Below, piece by piece: positions 50,847-59,582 of a stretch of DNA of 64,000 nucleotides. Source of the stretch: Klebsiella indica (GTDB lineage Bacteria > Pseudomonadota > Gammaproteobacteria > Enterobacterales > Enterobacteriaceae); NCBI RefSeq assembly GCF_005860775.1, contig NZ_VCHQ01000002.1, positions 1 through 64,000 of the forward strand, written 5' to 3'. Position 1 is the first letter of the stretch. Each line of letters opens with the position of its first letter. The notes beneath the pieces were generated by a model. It searched no databases. It saw nothing but the letters and a program-made list of their open reading frames with translations, and was not told the DNA's origin. A program made the position numbers and the translations under genes.

Positions 50847-52854
50847 TTGCAGGATACCAGTACGATGAGAATTCAGGCCTGATGCGCGAAATATCAGGTT
50901 GGTTGTTAATGAAGTCATCCGGGTAGTAGCCGTAATTTTTTACGCCGTTAAGCTGAAGCTGGCGCATCCATTCTCCTAACTGCTTATCGGATATGCCGTT
51001 TTGTTGCTGGCGGTTCCAGTCTCTGGCCTGTAGCTCAAAAATTGTTTTATCCAGCGCCGCAGGCCGACTTGCTACGGCGTGAACCAGTCTGCTCAACCAG
51101 GCGTCGCTCTCGCTTGACGGGACTGACTCCATCAACGGCATGGCCATGGGAACCGTCCAGTCGTAGGTCGCGAGGAAATCATCAAGATTTTGCGCAAACC
51201 AGGTTTCGCTCTCCGGTTCGAGGATTGGCATGGCAAAAATATTGCGCGCTGTTTTAACCTGCGGGCCGCGTACGCTTTTAACCGCTGAACTTAGCGTTTG
51301 GGTAAATTGAATTAACGCCTGACTTTTAAAACGGCTCCAGGCATGAAGCTGGCTTGCATTGTTGCGAATGGTGTCGATATCCCCCGTGAAACCCGCTTCA
51401 TGCCATGCGGTCATGGCAGCCGGGCCGGCATCTTCGAAGTCCGTGAGGACGGCGTCATCATGAAATAATATGCCGTCGAAGCTGGCGTAACGGGCAAGAT
51501 CCTCGTAGATATCAACGATCTGTTTGCGTACCCGCGCATCCCAGGGCGATAGCCGGATATAGGGGCTGACGGATTTCTGTGAACGGCCGGTTTGCGGTTC
51601 CTGGCGCTGTACCCGGGGAAGGGACGGGTCTAAATCGAAAGAGAGAACCGGCATCCAGGCATAGACTTTTACCCCGGCGCGGCTTCGAAGCTGCCAGGCG
51701 ACAAAGTTAAACAGATCGGCCCTCATCGGTAACCAGCGGTTCGGAAAGTAGAGCGATTTTATGTTGCCGTCACCCAGGGGATCGGAAAACGCCTGCAAAA
51801 AAACATAATTTATTTTCATATCGAAAATACGCTGAATCAGCCGGTCGATATTTTTTGTTTGCTGAACAGGGTTCTTGTCATACACATAATCGAGATCGAC
51901 ATGGACAACCCGCACCGGGCTTGATTCCTGAATCTGCGTAACGGAGTTAGAAAAGGCTTTGATCGAGGGATTTCCCGAAATAAGCAAACGTGGAATATCC
52001 TCCAGATCCCGAACGTCAGCCAGCCCATCATTAAGGGTAAAGGCCAACTGATAACCCTGGCTTTTGGCGATAGCGAGCGTGGTGCCGCTGGCTGCGCCAT
52101 AGGGCCAGACCCAGGCTCGCGGCGTTTTACCGGTGACCTGTTTTATTTTTTCGGTTATTTTGCTCACGTCCTGGCTAACGCGCCGGGAAAACTGCCGATC
52201 GCTTTCGTAGCGGCCAGAGTCCTTGTCATACCGGCGATTAGCGATAGCGGGTTCATGGCTGCCCTGTGGATTAGCCAGAATTCCGTAATGGGATGCCCAG
52301 GTATGAACGCCTATTTCAACCAGCGGAGAACGGCTGAGCTCTTGCACCATGTCCCAGGTAGCAAAGCGTTCTCGTGGCGTCATCAGGCCGCCAAAATCAA
52401 CCTGCTGCTGGAGCGGCGTATCCACCCAACTGCCTACCGGCGCCCAGAGTGCGGGTACGTTCCATGCTTTGAGTAGCGGCCAGACGCGCGTGTAAAAACT
52501 GCTATAGCCGTCATCGAAGCTGAGTAAAAAAGCTTTTTCTGGCAGAGTGTTAAGGCCATTGTGGGCATCCAGAATATCCTGGACGCTGACCGCATGATAG
52601 CCGTTATGCAGTAGCCAGCTTATTTGGTCGTTAAGCGCGCTAGTGCGCACTGCCAGATAGCGCTGGTCGGCGGGGCCATCTTCAACATCATGGTAAGCCA
52701 GAACCAGAAACTTATTCTTAGGCCACGGCTTGTTCATCTCCAGCTGCGGTCTCTCTTTTGGCGCGAGGAACGTGATGCTTTGCGCATACGGACCGGAGAT
52801 AACCCATAGCCAGCCGATAACTATCAGGCTGATGCGGATACTTTTGCTCAGCAT
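50839..52854 (-). CDS. pgaB: PGA N-deacetylase PgaB
   Basis: 671 residues (E. coli 672). N-terminal CE4 polysaccharide deacetylase domain with [11 protein letters not shown] (catalytic DD) and a later [10 protein letters not shown]-terminal glycosidase-like domain with [10 protein letters not shown] and NYGYYPDDF. It partly deacetylates PGA, needed for export. Oddity: E. coli PgaB is an outer-membrane lipoprotein, but here the signal region (to GPYAQS) contains no lipobox cysteine, so the protein may be soluble or anchored otherwise. It lies 8 nt after pgaA. Confidence 0.94.
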   Translation of the reverse strand: MLSKSIRISLIVIGWLWVISGPYAQSITFLAPKERPQLEMNKPWPKNKFLVLAYHDVEDGPADQRYLAVRTSALNDQISWLLHNGYHAVSVQDILDAHNGLNTLPEKAFLLSFDDGYSSFYTRVWPLLKAWNVPALWAPVGSWVDTPLQQQVDFGGLMTPRERFATWDMVQELSRSPLVEIGVHTWASHYGILANPQGSHEPAIANRRYDKDSGRYESDRQFSRRVSQDVSKITEKIKQVTGKTPRAWVWPYGAASGTTLAIAKSQGYQLAFTLNDGLADVRDLEDIPRLLISGNPSIKAFSNSVTQIQESSPVRVVHVDLDYVYDKNPVQQTKNIDRLIQRIFDMKINYVFLQAFSDPLGDGNIKSLYFPNRWLPMRADLFNFVAWQLRSRAGVKVYAWMPVLSFDLDPSLPRVQRQEPQTGRSQKSVSPYIRLSPWDARVRKQIVDIYEDLARYASFDGILFHDDAVLTDFEDAGPAAMTAWHEAGFTGDIDTIRNNASQLHAWSRFKSQALIQFTQTLSSAVKSVRGPQVKTARNIFAMPILEPESETWFAQNLDDFLATYDWTVPMAMPLMESVPSSESDAWLSRLVHAVASRPAALDKTIFELQARDWNRQQQNGISDKQLGEWMRQLQLNGVKNYGYYPDDFINNQPDISRIRPEFSSYWYPAND

Positions 52855-52862
52855 GTTTATCC

Positions 52863-55310
52863 TTAAAACCGTAAATTCGTATCAAAGGAAACGGAAAGAT
52901 TACTTTCACGTTTACCGTCGTAGGGGCGTTTATCCCAGTTCAACATCACGCCGGCATCGATGACGCTGTTTAAACGAATGCGTTGTCCATAGCCGAGCAA
53001 AGCAATCGCGCCTGGAGCGTGGTTTTTCTGCCAGTAGCTGCCGCCGCCAACGGCCATTTGTTGGCTCCAGACGGTCTCGTAGCGCTGATATATCACATGG
53101 TTAGCCGTCAGCGCGGCGGCGGCGGAAAGATCCCGTTTCGGGTTGTAGTACATGGTGTCAGAGCGGCTGTTGGCGCTGAAGGAGAGCCCGGGCTCAAGAT
53201 CGAGCGTCAGCGTTGGGGTTTGCCACAATTGCTCTTTACCAGAGAGGAGATATTCCTGACGGCGGTTGTTATCTGAAAAGTCGCTTGCGGCGGCGCTCAG
53301 ACGATATTCGCGCTGCTCATTCTGATACCAGCGCACCCATACTTCGCCACGGTTTGAATGCACTCCATTGCGTAATGCGCGTAGCGGAGTTGTGCTGGAA
53401 AGCCGTTCGATTTCACCGCCTGTCTGCCAGTTGTCGTTCAGGCGATGCCAGGCTGAGAGACGTAAGCCCGGTTTATTGGTGCCGTGAAAATGGTTATTCG
53501 ACACTTCCAGTTCGCCCCGGTAGTCACGCCGGCGCCATTCGATACCGCCGAACAGGTTGCGGCTGCTGCCTTTACCCTCGGTAAAATTGCTTTGCGCAAA
53601 GCGAGTACCTGCGAATAACCGCCAGTTGTCGGCCAGCGGCGGGCCATAAATAGCGGTATCCCAGTTGAGATCGCGGCTGCCGCTCACCGGGCTATTGGCG
53701 TGTATCCCCTTCGTCGCGTTGATCCGCAGTTCTGACATATGGTGTACCTGGCGCACTCTGGCCAGACGTTGCGAACTGAGGTCTCCTGGGGTACGGGCCA
53801 TAACATCGTCGGTTAACAAATCCATTTGCCGCCACTGCTGAAGATCCATCGCAACGTATGCTTGCTGGCGTTCAAGATCGATATTCGACGGTTCCAGCGC
53901 TTCAGCCGTTTTGAGTTCTTGCTCGGCGGCCCCTGGCAATCCACGCGCTTGCAGCAGCATGGCGTAATCGATCCGCAACTTCTGATTTCCCGGAGCCGTT
54001 GCCGCCAGACGCTGCGCCAATGTCTGCGCTTGCGGTAACGCATTGGTCGCCAACAAATACTGAAAATTGAGCGACTGCGCCTCCAGCCAGCGATCGTTTG
54101 GTTCGGGCACCGTGGAGCCGAGGGCATAGATGTGATAGGGCGAGCTTTTGCTCAATCGTTCGACATATTGATGAGCGGCTTTATAACGGCCGCTATCCAG
54201 CAGAGCGAAGAAAATTTCATGCCCCTCGTCCTGCGGCAACGCCAGCGTTTCAGGGTGCTGCCGGGCGACAGATAGCGCGACATCGACTTTTTTTTCCGCA
54301 AGGAAAGAGGAGATAACCCAACCGATTGCCCAGTCGGGAATGCGGACTTGTTCCGCTGTCAGGGATTCATATTCCGCGATCGCTTGCGTGTAGTCGCCGT
54401 GGGCGTAGAGCGCGCCAAGTCGATCAATACGCGCACGGGTGAGATCGGCGGCGGCCTGTGGATCGTTACGCCAGCGGCTAAAAATACGGTCATAGTTTTC
54501 AAGCGCCTGGCGGGCGAGGAAAAATCGTTCCTTTTCCCCGCGAGAACGGGTATCGGCAAGGCGCACCCGTTCTGCCGCCGCGTTAATTTCCAGAGCCCGA
54601 CGGGCGGCGGGCGAGAGGTCACTTTGTTTTGATAATGCCAAAGCGGGGCTATCAATTCTGTTGAGAGTGAGGGAGTTAATCAGGTTATTCAGCGCCTCTT
54701 TGTTCTCCGGCGCGGTATTGAGCGCGCGGGTATCGCTAAGTAGCCGATCCCAGCTTTTTCCCTGGCGCAGGTAAACATAAGAGAGCGTTTGCAGGTGTGC
54801 GACGGTGGGCTGTGCGGCAACCAGCTGGCGAGCCTCATCTAGCGCTTGCGTATCCTTGCGTGCGTCGGCCAGCGTCTTTATTCGGCCAATGCGGTAGTCG
54901 TCAGTACCGGGAGCGAGGCTAATGGCCCGGTCCCACAGATCCAGAGAGAGAGGCCAGTGATGCAGGTTGCGATACGCTTGCGCTGCCGCGGCGATACCAC
55001 GAGCGGGCAGGGGCATATAAACCTGATATCGTTGCCAGACACGAATGACCTCGTCATCACGCCCGGCCCACAGGGCGACCTGCAGCCAGTCTGCGACTTG
55101 CTGCGGGTTTAACGCGTGCAGTCGTTGATATTGTCGAAGAGAATCCAGAAAAGGGGCATAGTTGCCGTTGCGCGCTTGCTGAATCTGCAGGTCGTATACC
55201 GATTGAGTGGCATGGACCACACCAGGTAATAGCAATAATAGACTCATTGCCAGCGATAATTGATTGCTGTGATGAAAGAATTGCTTATTGAAAACAGGAA
55301 ATCGCTCCAT
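52863..55310 (-). CDS. pgaA: PGA outer-membrane porin PgaA
   Basis: 815 residues from ATG 55310 (E. coli 807); an in-frame TTG at 55334 is a weaker alternative. Signal segment (SLAMSLLLLLPGVVHA), a TPR-rich periplasmic region (for example NPQQVADWLQVALWAGRDDEV and GNQKLRIDYAMLLQARGLPGAAEQELKTAE-type repeats) and a C-terminal 16-strand barrel ending VSFDTNLRF. It exports deacetylated PGA. First gene of pgaABCD. GGA triplets cluster at the start codon, resembling CsrA sites. Confidence 0.93.
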   Translation of the reverse strand: MERFPVFNKQFFHHSNQLSLAMSLLLLLPGVVHATQSVYDLQIQQARNGNYAPFLDSLRQYQRLHALNPQQVADWLQVALWAGRDDEVIRVWQRYQVYMPLPARGIAAAAQAYRNLHHWPLSLDLWDRAISLAPGTDDYRIGRIKTLADARKDTQALDEARQLVAAQPTVAHLQTLSYVYLRQGKSWDRLLSDTRALNTAPENKEALNNLINSLTLNRIDSPALALSKQSDLSPAARRALEINAAAERVRLADTRSRGEKERFFLARQALENYDRIFSRWRNDPQAAADLTRARIDRLGALYAHGDYTQAIAEYESLTAEQVRIPDWAIGWVISSFLAEKKVDVALSVARQHPETLALPQDEGHEIFFALLDSGRYKAAHQYVERLSKSSPYHIYALGSTVPEPNDRWLEAQSLNFQYLLATNALPQAQTLAQRLAATAPGNQKLRIDYAMLLQARGLPGAAEQELKTAEALEPSNIDLERQQAYVAMDLQQWRQMDLLTDDVMARTPGDLSSQRLARVRQVHHMSELRINATKGIHANSPVSGSRDLNWDTAIYGPPLADNWRLFAGTRFAQSNFTEGKGSSRNLFGGIEWRRRDYRGELEVSNNHFHGTNKPGLRLSAWHRLNDNWQTGGEIERLSSTTPLRALRNGVHSNRGEVWVRWYQNEQREYRLSAAASDFSDNNRRQEYLLSGKEQLWQTPTLTLDLEPGLSFSANSRSDTMYYNPKRDLSAAAALTANHVIYQRYETVWSQQMAVGGGSYWQKNHAPGAIALLGYGQRIRLNSVIDAGVMLNWDKRPYDGKRESNLSVSFDTNLRF

Positions 55311-55913
55311 AACTATTTTCCATATCTCTATCAAGAATCCATTCGCAGTACATTAAGCTTTTAACCCGAAGATTAAGTATGAGTGTGAGATTTTTCAACT
55401 TGCCTATTGCGTTGCGTTTGATGCTTTATTCCAAAGTAATAAAGTCAAGGTGGCTGAAGATTAATGTACACCTGATATCTTTGCTGAAAAATAATCAAGA
55501 ATATGTTTTAAGATAAATCTGGTGTTTAGCAGTTGTTAGCAGGAATAAGTTTTATCTGATGTCCTTAACCCACTGAAATAAAAAAGATAAAATTGGCTGA
55601 AATTTTTTTTCAGTGTTTTCTATAGGTCATTACTGTAGTTAAGTGAGGCGTTTTCTCTCAATGTTTAAGAGAATTTTTGACAAAAATTCTTAATGGCTAA
55701 AAAGCTTCTTTTTTGTGAGTGATTTTTTATTTATAATTGTTATTGATTCGGTAATTGAAAATTCTGAAGTCTGGCAAGGCTTGACGCGTTATCGACGAGA
55801 AATAGATAAATTATGATAACAGGGGACTGTTTATCGTTATAGTCAATGCTCCATAAGGCGGAGATACCCTTCACCTGGAGGAATTTTGTTGCTTTAATGT
55901 TAAAGGATGGTTT
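55311..55913. promoter_or_regulatory. pgaA upstream region, AT-rich
   Basis: About 600 bp with no gene, strongly AT-rich (notably 55560-55760). It must hold the pgaA promoter and leader (minus strand) and the promoter of the divergent LuxR-type gene. In E. coli the pgaA leader is the site of CsrA repression; three ATGGA-type motifs occur within about 30 nt of the pgaA start here. Confidence 0.5.
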
Positions 55914-56510
55914 GTGGCAACGAAGATGTTGTTGATTACTCAGGACTACTATCTTTTTCAAGGTGTTAAGGTCTTTTATCCTGATATCATCCAGTTATAT
56001 TCGATTAACACAACGCTATTTTTCGGCGATGCTGACGAGTATTCTGCTCTTATCGATAGCCGCGCGCCGCTACATTTTTATGAACATCTTATACTGGATG
56101 CCGCTTTGACCAGAAAACGCATTAGCTGCATCGTCCTTGATATGCGTCACCGGGAAGAAAATCTACTCAGCCTGAGTTTTTTATTGAACATGTCATCGAT
56201 GTCTACTGATACCGATATAGCGGCCCTTTTTACGCTCTTTCTTAAGTTAAGAAGTAAACGCCTGACCAAAGAGGGGCTACAGAGTCTGCGCCTGAATGTG
56301 CAGGAGAAAATTATTTTGCAGCGACTCAATGCAGGAATGACCATGGGTGAAATTGCGGCTGAACTCAATACTTCGGTGAAAAGTCTTTATCGAAAACGGA
56401 TTGAGCTTTATGAACGTCTGGGACTGACTAATTTTAACGAAGCTTGTTTGTTTATCTTTAAAAATAAACTGTTGGAATCCCCTTGTGAGAATGTTAAATG
56501 GAGGGATTAA
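55914..56510 (+). CDS. LuxR-family transcriptional regulator next to pga
   Basis: 198 residues from GTG 55914, with AAAGGATGG upstream. The C-terminus is a GerE/LuxR helix-turn-helix (LNAGMTMGEIAAELNTSVKSLYRKRIELYERLGL, about residues 139-172). The N-terminal 125 residues resemble the degenerate receiver-like region of fimbrial and biofilm regulators of the FimW/MrkI sort, without obvious phosphoacceptor residues. It is AT-rich against its neighbours, suggesting acquisition. Divergence from pgaA makes the pga operon its most likely target; this is inference from position. The next genes downstream are transcribed toward it. Confidence 0.7.
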   Translation: MATKMLLITQDYYLFQGVKVFYPDIIQLYSINTTLFFGDADEYSALIDSRAPLHFYEHLILDAALTRKRISCIVLDMRHREENLLSLSFLLNMSSMSTDTDIAALFTLFLKLRSKRLTKEGLQSLRLNVQEKIILQRLNAGMTMGEIAAELNTSVKSLYRKRIELYERLGLTNFNEACLFIFKNKLLESPCENVKWRD

Positions 56511-56796
56511 TACCATTGAGTTAGATCTGCAAGATGAAAATGTGTGGAATTTTATTAATTTAATCCGATATTGATAGGCACAATCATTGTTACGGGAAAC
56601 GCTACTAATAATGCGTTATATATAATAAAGAAGCGGTTTGTTCTTTGTTGCTATGTCCTGAATAACTTGAGTCGCAGAATGAAACGGTTAACCGTTTTGA
56701 GGCCGATGACAAATCTGGCTTAGATATGGTGTTCGTATTTCTACGGGGTCGCGGCTAACGCCTGGCCCGGCCTGCAATATGAACAATATTACCGCG
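56511..56796. other. Region between the LuxR gene and the metallophore operon
   Basis: About 285 bp with no gene. It separates the convergent LuxR-type gene and the uptake operon whose ATPase seems to be lost. Sequence up to about 56680 is AT-rich. Confidence 0.45.
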
Positions 56797-56853
56797 TTAT
56801 AGATTTTGCGTAGCCCCGTCGCGCAATTTCAGAATACACACTCTGTCAGCAAT
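56797..56853 (-). pseudogene. Possible C-terminal remnant of an ABC ATPase
   Basis: Just after the permease stop, one minus-strand frame reads IADRVCILKLRDGATQNL and then stops. ADRV followed by a hydrophobic strand is typical of the region behind the switch His in FecE/BtuD-type ATPases. No start, Walker A, signature or Walker B is left. An ATPase gene normally follows the permease in such operons, so this may be the leftover after a deletion. The match is short and could be chance. Confidence 0.3.
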
Positions 56854-56879
56854 CGGTCAGTACCATCCGGAGCCGCCTT

Positions 56880-57887
56880 TTATCGGGAAGTCCGTGAAAT
56901 CAGGAACAGAAATACCGGAACCCCGAGCATCGCCGTCAGGATGCCGACGGGGAGTTCACGGGGCGCAAACAGCGTTCGGGCAAGCGTATCAGCCAGAACG
57001 GTAAAAGTCGCGCCGCACAGCATGGATGCCGGCAGCAGCGAACGATGGCGATGACCAATGAATATGCGGGCGATATGAGGCACGGTCAGCCCAATAAAAC
57101 CTATTGCTCCGCAACATGCCACAATGACCGCAGTCAATAAGGTCAATAAACAATACAGGGCGAGCCTGATTGCGCCAACGTCCACACCAAGCGACGCTGC
57201 CGCCACATTGCCAAACGTGAGCACATCCAGCTCTATTGCCCGCCACCAGCAGAGCAGAAATATCGGCAACAGCACCAGTGCGCAAAGCAGTACCTGAAGC
57301 CAGGATGCCTGTGCAAAGCTTCCCAGCAGCCAGAACATCACCCCTCGCGTGGTGTCTGCATCCGTTTTCCAGAGCGTGGTTAATGATGTGGCGGCGGAGA
57401 GAAGCTGTGTCACGGCGACGCCGGTCAGGATAAAACGGCTGGACTGGCCGGATAGCGATTTCCGCGCCATGAAAAGCACCAGTGCGAAAGCCAGCATCGC
57501 GCCGCAGAACGCTCCGGCAGGTACAGCGGCCCAGCCCGCACTGAGACCAAGCGCAATGACCAGTACCGCGCCAAACCCTGCGCCGGATGAGATCCCCAAC
57601 ACCCAGGGGTCGGCAAGAGGATTACGTGTCAACGACTGGAGCACCGTTCCGGCCAGCGCTAATGCGGCGCCCGCCAGCGCAGCAAGCAGGGTGCGCGGCA
57701 TACGCAGAGACCATACGATCCGCTGATGAAGCGTTCCCGCTGTATCGCTATGCCAGTAGCCTGCCAGTATGGCATTTGCCACGTCCTTCATGGAAAAAGT
57801 CACCGGGCCATACATAATGGCAATGCAAAACGCCAGCATCAGGGCCGGAAACAGCATGGAGAGGCGAAAAACAGGAGAACGCAGCAT
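56880..57887 (-). CDS. FecCD/BtuC-type metallophore ABC permease
   Basis: 335 residues, 10 membrane segments, typical of the FecCD family: RMPRTLLAALAGAALALAG and LTRNPLADPWVLGISSGAGFG near the N-terminus, CGAIGFIGLTVPHIAR near the C-terminus and LPVGILTAMLGVPVFLFLI as the closing segment. It imports metal-siderophore or corrinoid complexes with a binding protein and ATPase. It starts 2 nt behind the methyltransferase stop and is last in the operon. No ATPase gene follows, which would make the importer depend on a partner encoded elsewhere. Confidence 0.88.
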   Translation of the reverse strand: MLRSPVFRLSMLFPALMLAFCIAIMYGPVTFSMKDVANAILAGYWHSDTAGTLHQRIVWSLRMPRTLLAALAGAALALAGTVLQSLTRNPLADPWVLGISSGAGFGAVLVIALGLSAGWAAVPAGAFCGAMLAFALVLFMARKSLSGQSSRFILTGVAVTQLLSAATSLTTLWKTDADTTRGVMFWLLGSFAQASWLQVLLCALVLLPIFLLCWWRAIELDVLTFGNVAAASLGVDVGAIRLALYCLLTLLTAVIVACCGAIGFIGLTVPHIARIFIGHRHRSLLPASMLCGATFTVLADTLARTLFAPRELPVGILTAMLGVPVFLFLISRTSR

Positions 57888-57889
57888 GA

Positions 57890-58639
57890 TTATTTCCAGC
57901 CAGCGATCACATAATCATCCAGGAATTGCCAGAGAGTACCCGTTTCGCTAAAACCCGCCTGGCGCAGGGCGGCGAGCTGGAATTCGACCGTGGTGGGCAG
58001 TGGTGTCGGGCGGTCTTTAAAGATAGCGGTGCGCGCGTCCATCAAATCAGCCAGCTCATGATGACGGGTGGCCGATGCAAACCAGCTATCCCAGTCCTGC
58101 ACTCCCGCTGTCCAGGCTTTTTTCTGCGTATCTTCGTCATGAAGCTGGGCAATCCGTTTCTGGCATGGATTGCGATTATCAAATCGCTGATGATCGGCGT
58201 TCATGAATAAGCCATGTTCATCCAGCAGGTTAAAGATGTTGCGATAAAGCGCGACCTGCTGTTCCGGCAGCAGCCAGTGGATGGCCGTGCTGGAAACAAC
58301 GGCCTGCGGTTTGTCGGTCATGGCGGCAAAGCAATCCGCTGTTGCAATATCGCCGCTGAAGAACTGAATACGGTCACTGTATTCAGATAAGGCTTCTTTG
58401 GCCAGCGTAAGCAGAAGCGGGTCGAGGTCAATAGCCGTTACTCTTATCGCCGGAAAGCGATTCAGAAGACGCATGCTGAATGAGCCTGGACCACAGGCCA
58501 GATCCACCACATGGAATTCTTCGCCATATAGCATTGCCAGAACATCCAGCGCGGCGTTATAGCGTTCTTCACGGTGAGCGATGTAGGCGCTTTGTTGTTC
58601 GTCCCAGTTTTTCAGTAATTCGCGGGCTGGAAAGGTCAT
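57890..58639 (-). CDS. SAM-dependent methyltransferase in the uptake operon
   Basis: 249 residues; a class I methyltransferase with motif I VVDLACGPGSFSMRLL (residues 43-58), AIDLDPLLL as motif post-I and STAIHWLL as motif III. AAGGA 5-9 nt upstream fixes the ATG. Similar enzymes are found inside TonB/FecCD operons in other proteobacteria, where their role is unknown; modifying or releasing the metal from the imported ligand is a guess. It overlaps the preceding binding-protein frame by 71 nt and the permease follows after 2 nt. Confidence 0.8.
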   Translation of the reverse strand: MTFPARELLKNWDEQQSAYIAHREERYNAALDVLAMLYGEEFHVVDLACGPGSFSMRLLNRFPAIRVTAIDLDPLLLTLAKEALSEYSDRIQFFSGDIATADCFAAMTDKPQAVVSSTAIHWLLPEQQVALYRNIFNLLDEHGLFMNADHQRFDNRNPCQKRIAQLHDEDTQKKAWTAGVQDWDSWFASATRHHELADLMDARTAIFKDRPTPLPTTVEFQLAALRQAGFSETGTLWQFLDDYVIAGWK

Positions 58640-59582
58640 GTTGTTCCTTAGCGTGTATTTGTGTGACTAGTCGGTGAAGGGCCAGAACTGAACGCGCAGA
58701 TGCGTCCATGTCATAGCCAGGTAAAATGATGTAACGTTTTGCTTTAACCGCCTTCATGCCTGCGGTGAGGGGATTACGTTCAAGAAAATCGATTTTGCTC
58801 CGGGCGCTGTCGCCATCTCCCCCCCTTTGCAGATCGCCCAGGATCAGGTAGTCAGGGTCCCGTTCGGCAATGACCTCCCAGCTCATGGCGGGCCACAGTT
58901 CAGCACTGTTATCAAAGATATTTTTACTGCCGATGGTTTTGGTTAACAGCTCAGAAGCGCCATAACCGCCCGCCACATAAGGTGTTGCCGTACCGGAATA
59001 CCACCACATGAGCGTTCTGCGTGGCAGTTTTATGCGGCTGTCAGCCGCGACCTGTTGCTTCAGTTCATTGATAAGCGCCTCTGCGCGCGGCTCCACGCCA
59101 TATATGCGCGCAATATTACGCAACTCGTCGTAGATGCTGTCGAAGGTTACAGGCGCAGGAGGCCCACTTTGCAGGCCATTGCACATCCCTTCAATGAGCC
59201 AGCTTCCAATTCCCCATTCAGCCATCCTTTCACGACCGGCGGTCTCCGGGCTGTTAAACCAGTAGTAGCTGCCAGAATAGATAAAATCTGGCCGGGAACT
59301 CAGCAAGGACTCTCCCGACCAGGGCGAACTGTCGAGACGTGCTTTTAGCGGTTTATACCAGGGGGAGGGCGCGGTATCTTCATCTGGCCGATAACCGACA
59401 GCACTGATCACGGAATCTCCCAGACGTAATGCGAGCATGTTTTCCATTGCGGTCGGCATATAGACGATTGCCCGCTGTGGTACATGCTCAAACGTCCAGG
59501 ATCTTCCGCAATTCTGCAACGTAACGGGATGCGCAAAGCTGGCGAAGGTCGCCAGCAATGCGAGGGAGGCCAGGCGTTTCAT
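58569..59582 (-). CDS. Periplasmic metallophore-binding protein (FecB/BtuF type)
   Basis: 337 residues. Signal peptide (MKRLASLALLATFASFAHP) and the two-lobe helical-backbone binding-protein fold (PQRAIVYMPTAMENMLALRLGD; PDYLILGDLQRG). It would deliver the complex from the receptor to the FecCD permease. The ATG shares one base with the receptor stop (TGATG). The C-terminus is odd: the frame passes 71 nt into the methyltransferase gene. A TAA in another frame (AAGGAACAACATG follows at once) looks like the original stop, so a one-base change near 58675 probably added the last 20-odd residues. Confidence 0.82.
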   Translation of the reverse strand: MKRLASLALLATFASFAHPVTLQNCGRSWTFEHVPQRAIVYMPTAMENMLALRLGDSVISAVGYRPDEDTAPSPWYKPLKARLDSSPWSGESLLSSRPDFIYSGSYYWFNSPETAGRERMAEWGIGSWLIEGMCNGLQSGPPAPVTFDSIYDELRNIARIYGVEPRAEALINELKQQVAADSRIKLPRRTLMWWYSGTATPYVAGGYGASELLTKTIGSKNIFDNSAELWPAMSWEVIAERDPDYLILGDLQRGGDGDSARSKIDFLERNPLTAGMKAVKAKRYIILPGYDMDASARSVLALHRLVTQIHAKEQHDLSSPRITEKLGRTTKRLHRSP

